This document shows, in pieces, positions 38,853-51,700 of a DNA stretch of 64,000 nucleotides (positions are counted from its first letter, which is position 1; every line of letters starts with the position of its first letter). Origin of the DNA: Dimorphilus gyrociliatus (Eukaryota; Annelida; Polychaeta; Dinophilidae); the NCBI GenBank assembly GCA_904063045.1, contig CAJFCJ010000027.1:188501-252500 (forward strand), given 5' to 3'. The translations under genes were made by a program, and so were the position numbers. The notes under the pieces were generated by a model that worked only from the letters and a program-made list of their open reading frames with translations, did not search any database and had not been told where the DNA came from.

Positions 38853-39415
38853 ATAAACGCATACGATAACAGTTAAATCTTACATATATCTCTAAAAGCT
38901 AAATAAGGAATAAAAAAATTCAAAAATTAACAAACAAAACCAAAAAATAAAAATTAAAAGACAAGAACCAAAAATACGAAAATGACAAAAAAGTACGAAG
39001 AAATCATTTATTAAAATGTTATTACAAACATTTTCTGTTTGTTGTTTGTTCTTTACTTTTATTCCATAATTTTATTATCGTTATTATTATTATTACCATC
39101 ATCGTTATTATTTTTTTTATTATTAATCTTTTCCTTTTCTCTTAACTGTTTCTCTAATTGAAAAAAAAGACAAAAAACCCAAAAAAACGAGGTTAAACGA
39201 GCTAAAAAAAAAAACAAAAAAAAAATAAGAAACCAAGAAAAATAAATAAATGAAAGATTTTAGAAAAGATAAGAAATTAATTATAAAAAACGTAAAATCC
39301 GTCTAATAATCTGCAGAAATTTTGGTGGGCAGACACATGCAAAACAATGCTTGTTCAGTAAATTGTTTTTAAGGGAGAATGGTTTGTAAATATATTTTTC
39401 TCTTTTTCTTTACCT

Positions 39416-39480
39416 TCTCCTCCTCCTCCTTCTCCTCTTCTTCTTCTTCTTCTTCTTCTTTTTCTTCTTCTTCGTCGTCT
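39416..39480. repeat. (TCC)n/(TTC)n homopyrimidine tract
   Basis: About 65 bases almost entirely of C and T on the plus strand, made of TCC and TTC units. Confidence 0.9.
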
Positions 39481-42118
39481 TCTTTTCTTTAGTTTCATTT
39501 AGTATTTTTTCGTGTTGACAAAGGAAGGAAACTGTGGAAACATTAGTACTGATATTTGTGTTAGATAGCAGATATGTAATTTGAGACAATTGCCAGGATA
39601 AGAGTGAGTGACAGAGACAGAGAGAGTGGGAGAGAGAGGGACAGGGGGAGAGAGAGAGAGAGAAGGAGAGGGAGAAAGAAACAAGAGAGAAAGAAAAACA
39701 TTAAAAGCAACAATTATAACATTTAATAAATATTGTATAGGAAATGAAACAATGTATTAAGGACGAGACAATAATAAATAAACAGAGAAAATAGTTGCTA
39801 CTTTTAAACATGTTTGTACATGTAAATAAAAAGTCAAGATAAAATACACTCTTTACTCCAATGATGACACGAATAAGAAGTGTAGAAAAAGAGGTCGGTA
39901 AAGAGGATGTATATATAAAGTGTATGAATATATATACAGTATATATATATATATAAAATATATATACTAATATATATATATATATATGTGGGTAGTTAGA
40001 TAGTTAGTCAGACATGAATAACAACAACAACAATATATATATATAATATACAGTATATATACAGTAGATATTTTTAAGCGACAATAATCAGGACGAATGA
40101 AAATTCGCAACAAGGTTGAAAGAGTGTTTGATGCTATGCGCTCAATACGCTCGTAAAGATTGCCATTGCTAATGAGTTGTTGATTCACTTTTCAAACAAA
40201 ACTGTATTTAAACGATAAATGATAAATCTAAGGCAAAATCTATTCTATCTTTTTTCTTTTTTTCTTTAAAACTTCCTTATTAGGAGATTGTAATTTTGTT
40301 TTACAAGCGAGATATTTTCCCATTTATATCTCTTAAATTGAATCTATTTTAACATTTACATTTTCCCTCATACCTTCATCCTTTACTCCGTCAGTTTTAA
40401 TTTTTTTCCACTGCAAATGATGCTAATATTGCATAATGTCAAATATATACAACGCTCAGTATTCTACGTAGGAGAATTTGTAGAGTAAATTTCATTCCCC
40501 TCTTTTGTTTCATTATTATTTATACGTTGTATTTTTTGTTTAATTCATATTAAATTGTTCTCTTTGTTTGTTTATTTGTTTGTTTCTTTGTTTGTTTTTA
40601 TTCATTTAAATTTCTTATTATTAACTGATAATACTCTCATTATTTTCCACATTGTTCTTTGGATGTTTAGTATATCTGATTGCTTCTTTATTCCTGTTTC
40701 TTTATCCCTATAATAATATTATTATAATCATTATTTTAGTATTCTTGTAAAAAAAGAAAGGTATACTTTTTCTTTAAGTCTTATTTCTTTCCAGTACGAG
40801 AGATAAGGGAACAGATAGTGCGATAGAATATTGTAGATATGAGAATCAATGGATCAGTGATAGAATAGCATTAGAGCTAAAAGGATCTCTTAAGCTATTC
40901 CCCTAATGAGGGAATCGGATAAGAGAGAAAGCAAGAGCTGAGAAATGAATTATAATGATAAATATGAAAGAGAAAGAATATAATTTTCATTCTCGTACAG
41001 TGAATAATTTCTCTTCAGCCGATCATAAAAAGAGATTGAAAAGGGAGATAGAAAAAGAGAGGAGGAAAGAGAGATAGTAGTAAAGAATAAGATGTGAATC
41101 GAAAATGACTGATGGTTCAAAAGGTATGGTCCCCAGTCAATAAAATATAGAAGAGAATGAATAAAATGGTTTCCAGTTTCTGACTTCTATCTGGTTACTC
41201 TAATTCACGATACATTATCAGTTTATAGCATTTAATGAGAAACTTATTACTTCTCTTTTCTACATTGTAATATCCCTTAAAAATAGGAAAGCAACAAAAA
41301 ATATATATACTCGATTACTCGATCTCTCCTTCTCTTTCCTCCCTTTTCGTCTCTCACTCTCACTTTCTCTCTCTTTCCCTCTCTCTCTCTCTTTTACTCT
41401 TTTTCCCATATTACATTTCTTATAATATCAAGAAAATAGAACCATAAAAAAATTTTGATCAATTATTTTTCTGATTAAAGAAAAGAGAATTTTATGAAAC
41501 TGCAATAATTCACAACTAAAGATGATCTTTCCGCTGATCTATTTATCACTTAGTTATGATACGTACACTATTTTACTGCTTTCTAACTCTTTTTGCTTGT
41601 TTGTTAATTGCAAAATATGTCTTTTCTCATAAAATAAACAGAATATACATTCATTTCATCGAAAAATGGAAATAAACCTAGAGGAAACGATTAAAAGTTG
41701 AGCGTATTATACAAGTAAACAATAAAATTCTCATTTTACGTGTAAGACAAAAAATAACTGTGAGACTTTGAACTTGGCTTAGGCCTAAAAAATGATATTT
41801 AACTATATATATAGACTATATATACATATATATAGTTATATATAGTTATGAAACCGTAGAAATATATTGCAGATTAACTCGGTCTCATTAATACAGGCGC
41901 TTTGTAGATGTTAATATTAATGGATTTGGACGGTAGAGTTTCCACTTAATAGTACTATTTAGGGCATATATATATATATATATTATATGCATATTGGACG
42001 GAATGCAGTATTCTTACTGATGCGAATTTATTCAAACACCTCATATTTCTTATCGCTACAAGAGTGTGGAAGGAAAGAAGAGTATATATTAATCATATTA
42101 ATATTTAAGCGCAATAAA

Positions 42119-42373
42119 ATGTCAATTTGCTTCCCACTCCTTAAGATACCGCTATTAAGAACAGTTTTTTCCCTAGGCTTATTCGTTTGTATAATATACG
42201 AACATGCAACTAGATTAGTCGATAAAAAGCCGAAACTAAACGAAACTAAATTGAGGAAAGCTCATATAATTAAATACACGGAAAATTACAGCCAGCAGTG
42301 GTCGTATAGTAAAAGAAAACGCTGTAAAACTCGGCTTTTTAAGCCACCCAATCTTTTTATTACAACATATTAA
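42119..42373 (+). CDS. Hypothetical 84-aa ORF with signal-peptide-like N-terminus
   Basis: The frame is open from an upstream ATG at 41987. The ATG at 42119 gives a shorter product that starts SICFPLLKIPLLRTVFSLGL, a hydrophobic segment that could be a signal peptide or a type II anchor. A charged region (KPKLNETKLRKAH) follows, then a tetrabasic KRKR near residue 67 and a hydrophobic-aromatic tail. The layout could suit a small secreted or membrane protein. I recognise no family, no amidation Gly-basic signal follows the basic site, and nearby splice sites were not found. In AT-rich DNA an ORF of this length can arise by chance. Confidence 0.2.
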   Translation: MSICFPLLKIPLLRTVFSLGLFVCIIYEHATRLVDKKPKLNETKLRKAHIIKYTENYSQQWSYSKRKRCKTRLFKPPNLFITTY

Positions 42374-45040
42374 ACTTTGCTTTTTAATGGGTAGTTTTAC
42401 GTCTTGATTAGTGAAAATATAAGGTTTGTACGGTTAAGGTTTCCGTCCATTAAAAAGGGTCGAACAAGGCTGAAGGGAATGAAACTCATTCTAATCGTTC
42501 TTAAAGTATCCTGATTCCAAGTATCTTTGACCTTTTATGCAATCTCGAATGGCTGATTAAGGAAAGATGATGTCAGTGGCTGTTCTAATTTTACATAGGA
42601 AACAATAGAAACTTTTATTTCATATATTTTTTATGCAATTCTCTACTAAAATATAAACGAGAAGGATATAGGAGAATAAGAGAAAAAGAAAAATAAATGT
42701 CATTAGCCGACCTAAAATTGCTTGCTTTCCTTGTAGGAGAGTTAGAACAAGTTGGAATAATTGGATTTCCGTTGTATCAAGTGCTCCCATTAGATTATCC
42801 GCATTTCAATATTAGCGTAGGATCTGATAAGATTATTAGAGTTAGATGATTATTTATAATCAACCTTCATTGCCTGCACCCCATCCTTTCCATCTTTGTC
42901 CCTCTCCTCTTATTAATTATAATGCTTAAAAGACTACGCTAAACGACATCCATTGTACTGTAAAATCTTACACTTTTCTCACACGATTTATTGTTACAGA
43001 CATAGTAATGACCCTGAAAAAGCCAAGGATTCCTTGATGAGTACATCTCTCTCTTTTTTTCTTTCTATTTTTTGTATTTCTCTTCATACATCCATTATTA
43101 TTTTAGTTTCCTATCAATTTTATAAAGTTTAATAAAGCTAATGAATATACAAACAACCTTTGTTGCTCCATAATGTATTCTATTCTTGTAATAATTTTTT
43201 TCTCAAATATTTAGATAGCTTTCTTTTATGGATATTTTTCTCTTCGTTTGTTCCTGCTCCCTCCCTCCCTTCCTCCCTCTCTCTCTCTCTCTCTCTTATT
43301 CTCTACCTCTACTCTTTCTTATTCTGGAAAAGGTTTGAGGGGAGTCAAAATCCGTATAAAAAACTCTTTACCATGGATAGGAACAACTTAACAACACGAC
43401 TGACTATGCTTCGAGTTCCCTCTTAGATTCTAGTACTTGAATTGCCATTGAATTCATGGTGTTAATTAAACGAGTCGAGTACCGAAAGTTAATGAAATCT
43501 TTTACCTAGTTTTTCTATTTTTGGTATAACATAAATAATTTTTAGCTATTTATTACTAATTTTTTCTTAGTAAAAGCAGTAGACCATCTTCTCTAGGCCA
43601 AATCATTTAATTCGTGTGAAACCTTTCATTATTAGACTAGTTTTGTTATTCTGCTAGAATGAAGGGAGGGGAAGGGACATGAGCAATTTGTCCAACTTTT
43701 CAACAGCCGGAAATTTAACCGAAACTCCTCTCTATCTATCCGATGAATATGTTCTTCTCTCTCTTTTCACAAGTTCATTTCGCACGAAATGAATTACGCA
43801 GTTGAAAATTTTGAATAATTCAATAGCATCCAGATATTTTAAATGGACATATATCATAGAAGTATAAATATAGGTATTATTAATATTAAAGAATTGAATA
43901 TACTATAACAAAAGTATCATTTTATTAAATAACTGTTACTAAAAAATCTGACACTCTTTATATATCATTGCTTTTCTTCTAGTTCAATTCCCTTTCTTGC
44001 AGATGATATGATATTTTAAAAGTCATATTTATATTAAAGCTATATATACTATACAGTATATACAGTATATATATATAGAGTGTGTATGTTGTATTTATGT
44101 CTTTTTATCGCATACAAATGAGAAGAGAAAAAGCCTGGAAAAAAAGGATTTGCTAAGCTGGGCAAAATAGAGCTGACAGAGTTTATTAATAGATTGCATA
44201 AACTTGACATTATAACAATGTTGCTAAGTAAAAATAAAAAAAAAATGGGGAAAAGAGAAAAGGGAAAAAATGAGGAAGAAAGAAAACTATAATATATAGA
44301 ATATCCTGAACAAAATATCGATCACAACGCCTAAATTACGCAGATCTAGGCAGGTTTTATTGAGTGTTCTAATTAGAAGTAACCGTTAAACAAACAACTG
44401 TAGATCAACCTTGTACAATCCTTTTGCCTATTTAAATCAACATTTTTTACTTAATGTAAAATATAATTGCTAATTTTCTCTTCTAATTGTAATTTTTATT
44501 TATCGATTTATTTTGATGATAAAGTAATAGTTTTTCTTATTTTAGACGAAATCATCACAAAATCATTAACAGACTGAATGAATAAAGAATGAAACATAAA
44601 GTACATAGTCGGATAGATAGATAGGTTTATAGATAGATGGACAGAGAGACATATTAAAAGGATTGAAATACAGAAAAAGAGAATGCGTGCGTGTATAAAC
44701 ATACTATATATTCAGAAAAGGAGATGGTAAAGATCTTTTTGGAAAAGGGATAAAAAAGGTGGTTAACAAGGACAAGATCTAATTAATCTTAAAGGGATAA
44801 TTTACTACATTTGTTAAAATTATCTTTGGCTCTCATAGTTATTGCATTACGACCATTATGTCACAAAAACTATGAAAAATCACTTTAAAAGAATATGCTG
44901 TTATTATGCTTTTTTATGATAAAAAAAGAGGTCATTGAAATATCCAGTGCACTTGTCATATTATAATTAGTTAAGTGCATTTAGAGATGCTTTTTGACGA
45001 TTATTAAATGGAGAGGAGCGTTTAAGAGTGATCTTATAAT

Positions 45041-45182
45041 CTCTCTCCCTCTCTTTCTCTCTCTCTCCCTCCCTCTCTATCTATCTATCTATCTCTCTAT
45101 CTATCTATTTATTTCTTTCTTTCTCACACCCTCTCTCTTCTTTTCTCCTCCCTTCCCCCCCTCTCTCTCTCTCTCTCTCTCT
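45041..45182. repeat. (CT)n / (CTAT)n compound pyrimidine repeat
   Basis: CT runs flank CTAT units at about 45078-45110. A second CT run follows at about 45160-45182. Confidence 0.9.
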
Positions 45183-47465
45183 TTTCTCTTCTGTCAGTCT
45201 CAAAAAGAAAATAAATTAATGAAACGTAAAAATAATTTTGTTAAAGTAGATTGCAGAAAATTTTGATGAGAGATTTGTACTCAAAGAATGTTTCATTCAA
45301 CACATAGTTAGCGCTGACATAAAACATAGTGACAGGAAATGAACGACGCTAATTACCTTAGAAAGGAGGAATCCGAGGACGACCGCCAAATAACAGATTA
45401 CATATTTAAAACGTTTAACCCCAGTTGTTAGGATTAGACGATGATATTGCCAAGTTCAAAGAGCAGCTTGGGTAGATAAATAGGATAAATTATATAGATT
45501 AAGAATAATTGATAATCTATTGAAATGATTGTTTCTCGATGTTTTTAAACTAAGGAAACATTATGTATAAAATTTTGGTTAAAAAAAAAAGAAAAAACGT
45601 CCTCTCTTTTCCATTTTAGTGCATTAGTGCATTAGTCTTAAGAGTATTTGGGCCACATGGTTTTACGTCAGAAAACATCATCTGAGGTGTCGTCTAAACA
45701 CGTGACCTTCGAAAAATAATCGTATTTATGTAATATACTCATTCTGTTCTATATTATAAAAATTCTCTTTTCCCTCCATAATTAAACACGCAGAGTCGAT
45801 TCGATTACTTATTATTTTTATTATTCTACTTTATTATATTTTTAATAATTTTCCATTATCGTATTACGTCATATACCTCTCTATCACATAATACAGTATA
45901 TTCTTCCTCTAACTCTTCTCTCTATTTAGTTCAACATCGCTTTATATCTCCCTTCTTCTCTTATTCCGTGCCCTTCACGCAAGTCATATTTAAGTCTTTT
46001 CTCTTTGCCGACATAGCTTCAACACCAAAAAAGAAAATCATAATCCAACACCGTTTTTGTCACGTGACTGCTACTCAGAAAATGTCAGGCAAATTAGTAT
46101 GGGAAGAAAATTAGAGAGTCTAATCCCGTTGATTGTGTAATCCTATGAAACGTAATAATGAATTTCTATTCATAATCGATATATTTCTCTTTTAAGGTTC
46201 AGACCCTTCCCTTTTTTCCTAGTAAAGGAATAGGATCAGTTTACACCTATTTCGCCGATATTTCCATCAATGTAAGGCTCATAAATATTCATTATTGTAT
46301 TTATTATAAAGGAAATATTTTTTTCTTGTTAATACAAATATGTATAATAGAAGGAAGGAAGTGAAAAAGAGGAATTCTTTTCTACTTGCTTGATAATCTT
46401 TCACATTATAAAGATTTTTTTCTTTTGTTTCTCTTGCACTCTTTCTTTCTTTCTCTTTTTTTCCCTTTATTCATTTTTTATTTATTTGCATCCAATGTTC
46501 TCTCACTTTCAGTTTGTCATCTTCCTCTTCCTCTCCCCTTTTCCCTTTCTATCTTGGTCGCCTGTTTGTCTTTTATTAGATTTAAGCGTATCGTTGTTTG
46601 GTCACTGTCTCTCTCTCGCTCCTTACTTCTTGAACTGTCTCGCTTACTCGCCCAATTAATCATTTATTATTCAATCTAACTAATAAGACGATGATAAAAT
46701 AAAAGAAAAATGGCCCATATGAGCAAGACATAAGGGTCACCTTTTCAACGTGAAGCAATAATTGGGAAATAATTGTGTTTCTTTAATTAAGCGCTAAGAT
46801 GGTTACAGAAGAGGTTTTCAGATTACTTGCTCGAATCTAATTAGCAAAAGCTCTTGAAAAAACTTCCAAACCAGCGAAGCTTACTAGCAGGAATGTAAAT
46901 TTAAATGAAAAGGTCATTGTATCAAACTCTAAAAATAGCTTGGTTACATTAATGAGTATTGACCCACTTTATTCCGTTTACGATGTCTATAAATAAAAAT
47001 AAAGTATAATAAAGATCTAAAGTTATTATTAAAAAATATTTAATTTCTTATTCCCTTTTACTATTTCCTTCCTTGCTCATATGATCATCTGTGAAATATA
47101 ATTCCAGACGTAATCTTCCCTTTCCTTCACGTATACTCACAACTATCAATTAATTAAATAGTCAATAGAATTGAGGACATGGCCAACTAAAATCGCCAAA
47201 ACGAAAGCTTTTAAGTTTTGCTAAAAGTTAAAAAATTAGTTGACATTTCTTGTGTGTAGGATAACGCGGTGGAGAAGATTGAAATAAGGAAGAGAGAGAA
47301 CAAGTTTCAAAGACTAAAGAAGGACAAGAAGATAGCAGAATTAGTTGGTAGAGAAAAATTTAAGTGGGAAGAGAGATCAGTTATTGATTCAAACTGCAGA
47401 CAAGATAAATTATGGCATTAAGTGGATATAAAAACTAAGAAACTTATATATGGAGGAGAAGAAAG

Positions 47466-47494
47466 AAGAGAAGAAGAAGAAGAAGAAGAAGAAG
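47466..47494. repeat. (GAA)n microsatellite
   Basis: About nine uninterrupted AGA/GAA units in a purine-rich stretch. Confidence 0.92.
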
Positions 47495-48138
47495 TAAAAA
47501 AGAAAAAAGAGAGAGTATAACAAAGTAGCATATTTGGAAATTGTTCCTTTTATTTGTATAGAAATTTTAGAAATTTTCCAGAGCTTTTTTCAATTTGAAC
47601 AACTTGGGAAAATATGGAAATCTATAAAACGTTTCCCAGCAAACAACAGCATGTTTTAAAGAATTAATAATAAGCCGAGTATTCTCTACAACAAAGATGG
47701 CTATAGTTTACATACACTTTCTTGTACATTTTCTATAAAAGTTTGTATCAAGTGTAGCCTTAAACAAGTATATTTTATACTAAATATACATACGGATACA
47801 AACACTTTTGTCATTTTATTTCTTACGATCCACTTTGTTGCCTCTATTTCTTTCTTCTCTCTCTCTTTTTCTTTTGAATTTTTGATGTAATCTTAAGCTA
47901 TCTTTACTGTTAACCTGTGTTATTTTTCCTTTCTGTTACATATTGCTACCTATTACGTAGCTTATACATCCAGGGAGGCTTTTCTTAATCTCTTGATCTT
48001 TTCTCACAGCGCTTTCTTTCTCTGTCTCATTGTCATTACCTTTTATTTCATTTTCGATTAGCCATATCGCTCAGCCTTAATATGTCACTTAAGAGAAATT
48101 GATAACGAGTCTTAGCAGTCATTAATAAAGTTATATAA

Positions 48139-48140
<2 letters not shown>

Positions 48141-48177
<37 letters not shown>
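48141..48177. repeat. (AT)n microsatellite with palindromic ACTGTATATACAGTA end
   Basis: A pure AT run followed by an ACTGTATATACAGTATACTGTA step, which is self-complementary. Confidence 0.92.
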
Positions 48178-48178
<1 letters not shown>

Positions 48179-48487
48179 TGTATATACAGTATACTGTATT
48201 AATATAAAATATACAGCAATATATGCATGTACAGTTTCCAGATAATAAAGTAGTTTACTGTATTTAGGCATTAATACATATACAAATATATTTTTGGTAT
48301 GATTATTAATTGATATATAAATATATATAAATTGTTATATTTATATATATTTACTTATAAAGATATGCATGTTATATAAATCTTTATGTCTTTATATATT
48401 TACGTTATTAACTTCTGAAAATAGAATATGCTAAGAAGGTTTCTCTTCTGTTTAATTATACTAGTTTTCTCCATGTAAAAATCTTAT

Positions 48488-48493
48488 TTTAAT
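48488..48493 (-). terminator. Candidate ATTAAA polyadenylation signal of the EB-module gene
   Basis: ATTAAA on the minus strand, about 110 bp after the stop codon at 48603. It is a common variant signal, but chance occurrence is likely in this base composition. Confidence 0.3.
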
Positions 48494-48602
48494 TTCTATC
48501 GCTTAGATGTCCTTCAGATGTCGCCAGTAGACAGTAACTGATGCCATCTATCGCGAATATGGCATATCGTTAGTGAAAGACTTGTAGAATGAGAACTCGA
48601 CT

Positions 48603-48715
48603 TCAAAATGTCATTAGGATGAAAACTAATGTCAAGGTCACGAGTGAGAAAGCAGGAGAGGACCCTTTTAAGGATGAGGCACCGCTGACGTATCTGCTTT
48701 TCATGGAATCCATAT
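48603..48715 (-). CDS. EB-module gene, terminal exon with GPI-signal-like tail
   Basis: The acceptor TTCTTCGTCTTTTAACAG precedes 48715. Entered at phase 1, the exon encodes MDSMKSRYVSGASSLKGSS, then PAFSLVTLTLVFILMTF and TGA at 48603-48605. Small residues (SGASS), a short polar spacer and a hydrophobic C-terminus without a basic cytoplasmic tail are the layout of a GPI-attachment signal. A single-pass anchor is the alternative. A longer frame in another phase of the same strand crosses this exon but is low-complexity. Confidence 0.68.
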
Positions 48716-51700
48716 CTGTTAAAAGACGAAGAAAAGAGAGTGTGAAGTGGAAAAAAAAATTGGATAGCAAGAAGCAATAAAAAAAGCAAAAGGCAAAAAG
48801 ATAATATAAAGGATAATTGAAATATAAAAGAGAGAGAGATGGAGAGAGGGAAAAAAAGAGATTTCAATATACACGTTTGTAAAGGTGTAAACTAAAAGTT
48901 CGCTTAGTCTATATAAAGCAAATAGAAAATAATTAAGTGTTTTTGTTGTGTGTTAATTAGTTTTAAAGACTCTTAGAGGATGAGAGAAGCTTTTCGCTTA
49001 ATTATAAACAAATGAACATCTTGAAAGAAGTAATAGAGATTAAGTATAAAATTTGTTCATGTCTAATTAATTACGGTCTAACAATATTTCTAATGAAAGA
49101 GGAAAACGAAACTTTACTATTCGATTTGTTTCGAGGAGATTTTTTTCCATTCAAGATAAAACGTACGCGTTTAATGTTGATATTTAAAGGCGGAAAAAAT
49201 GAGGGAAAAACCTTTGAACTATTGCTTTCAAGTGTGAAAACAATAGTCGTGGGAAATTTCCATGGTGGAAAATAAGCAATGTTATTTATACTAATGGGCT
49301 GGTCAAGTTTGTAGTGAGGCGTGATTAAATAAATGTTGCCCTAAAATTGATTAGATTTTTTTTATTCGTTGACGTGCAATTCCTCTCTCCGAGATTTCGT
49401 TTCTTTTTCTCTTTTTACCATTGTTAAAAATGGTAAGATTTAGTGGTAATCTAGAAGAAGAAGAAGAAGAAGAAGAAGAAAAAGGAGAACAACTAGTTAA
49501 AAGAGAAAAATCTAATACAAAATATGATTAATATTTGCTTAAAATTTCAAAAGCAATATTGGTTAATTATTTATAGAAGGGGAAAAAAATAACATATAAA
49601 AAGTAGATCTCTTTCAAAATTCAATTAGCCAGGGTTATTTACTGATACTCCTGAAAAAACACAATACACCCAAAGGCGATTAAGCAATGGGCTTAGAAAG
49701 GTATGCTAAAAATCCTTCTAATACAACTAATGTAAATATACATTTCTTCTATTCAACCTCTTTCAATAACGATATGGGAAAATTCAAAAGAAAACATTCT
49801 AGAAGGAAAATAATGAAAAAATACAAACAGATTTTTATATTTACTTACACCTGACGCATCTTTGAACCTTCTCATTTGAACATTGAAAGCAGACTAGTCC
49901 GTATGCGCAATAGCCTGTTTCCCCCTTCTCATCGCAAATCTTTCCTTGTTTGATATTAATTGTTGCTGTTGGAAGAGAGAGAAAAAAGGATATTAAAGCG
50001 ATATTTTAACTATACACTTAAAAGAAACCGATTAGAATACAACAATTCAATAATAATTAATAGCAACTCGTAATCATTCTAAAGCATAGCGTTCATTCGT
50101 TTATTCTCATTCATGCTCCATTTCAAATATGGCCAATACGGCCATCTGTTAGGAAGATGGAGAATAAAACCAAAGTAATAAATATTCATAAAGCAAACTA
50201 CTTCCAGATACTTGAACATGGCTAAGAACGGAAAATATGTATTTTATATATGAGTGGGTGTGAGAGCATAAATGGATATATAAATATATTTATTTACAGT
50301 ACTCATGCATGTATACATATTAGATGTACAGCTTTATACTATAATGTTGTACATACATTGCTTCTATAGTTGAAACAAGAGAAAAGAGGGAAGAGAGAAA
50401 GGAAGAGAGAAAGAGAAAGAGACAGAGAAAGAGTAGAATGTAAAAGAGATATGCATACTTTATATTAATGTAAATATTCACTAATATAACTCTAGTATGT
50501 ATCCTTCCTATGAATGGTAACAATGTATTTTTATTGAGATATTTGCGTTTTTAGCTTTTATGCCCTTCTATATATAGATTGCTTTTTGTCCTTATTTCGT
50601 TCTATATTAAGTTATTTCATGGTATAAAAACAAAACGAACAACTTCTCTCTTTGCAATACAATTTATATACTTAATATAATATATACTGTTTTGTATATA
50701 CTGTATATCCTGTTTATAAACAAACACAATAGCAAATATCTTGACTAAATTGCTTTATAACGGCGCGAGACGTGCCGAAAGTATCTACTCTGCCATTACG
50801 CTATTTTCTCCGGAAAAGCGTTTTAATAGACTTGCTGTCTTTCGCAACGAGACTTTCAATGAAATCAGCGGAATTAATCCACTTCAATTCGATCTAGTCG
50901 CCAACCTAAACAAATCAAGAAAATCGAGTCATTCTCCTGACATTAGACATAATCATATTGAGCGGACGACCGCAATGCTGCAGAATAGCTAGAAGGTCGG
51001 TGCGAGTAATGAATAGACGGATATTGAATGGATAAGCGCCAAGGCTAATGCTAATTTAGGATGCCAATAACAAAAATGGAAATGTAATCAAGCGAAATCT
51101 GCTTTGAACGTACTTGAGATCTTGTTTGATTAAATGCAACTTTTTTCAGTTTTTCTCTACTTAAAAATGCACGCTATTATATCGATTTAATCTCTTTATT
51201 CTTCTCACCTATAAGGTAGACAGAAACTTCTTTCTGTCAACGTTGGATTCCTCTTCACCCGCTAGACATAGACCTTTTTATGAATCCATCATCACTATAA
51301 CTATTCTATCTAGACTATTACTTAAACTTATCTTAAATTTAAAACATATAATTCAAGATTGAATTCTTTCATTTTGTTCCTTTTAACTTTTATAAATTCC
51401 CCAATCCTCCTCCTCCCTTCACTCCGCCTTCTCTCCACCTCTTCCTCATCTTATCCTCTGTTCTTTCACAGTTAAATGAATCTTTTCACTCCGGTAATTG
51501 TTCTACTCAACTACTTTTGATTTTGCGTGCAAATTTTTTGCTCTCGTACCAAGAATTTTACTCAAAAAATGCAGCCATTTTGAAATCGGATATATATTAC
51601 TAGATAAAAGTGTAATCATTGCTTAGCAACCCATTATTTAGCATCACTATGTAATTGGTTACCAGGTAATCTGATGGTTTAAAAAAATGCTCTAAAACAT

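Larger units (their letters stand above)
38443..42118. other. Intergenic, simple-repeat rich
   Basis: No gene is recognised. A compound (AT)n block with ACAGTATA interruptions spans about 38672-38768, followed by (TACA)n at 38801-38820 and (AC)n at about 38829-38852. Further along are A-rich strings at 39160-39250, a TCC/TTC pyrimidine tract at 39416-39480, GA-rich sequence at 39600-39690, (AT)n near 39934-39990 with an ACAACA run at 40019-40032, and CT-rich sequence at 41325-41402. The long frames here are repeat translations. Confidence 0.5.
42374..48487. other. Intergenic, AT-rich
   Basis: No gene is recognised. Simple repeats include (CT)n at about 43260-43296, TAGA/GATA units near 44612-44640, a CT/CTAT block at 45041-45182, (GAA)n at 47466-47494 and (AT)n at 48141-48177. 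Frames at 43160-43426, 44994-45266 and 46386-46679 translate pyrimidine repeats into Ser/Leu/Phe runs and are not genes. Confidence 0.5.

Noticed and set aside
48514-48867. 117-codon minus-strand frame overlapping the EB terminal exon
   Set aside because: The first half is translated pyrimidine repeat, and the phase that continues the upstream EB exon and ends in a GPI-like tail is a different frame.
49012-49275. 87-codon ATG-led plus-strand frame in an intron
   Set aside because: No recognisable domain, no splice or promoter support, and length is within chance for AT-rich DNA.
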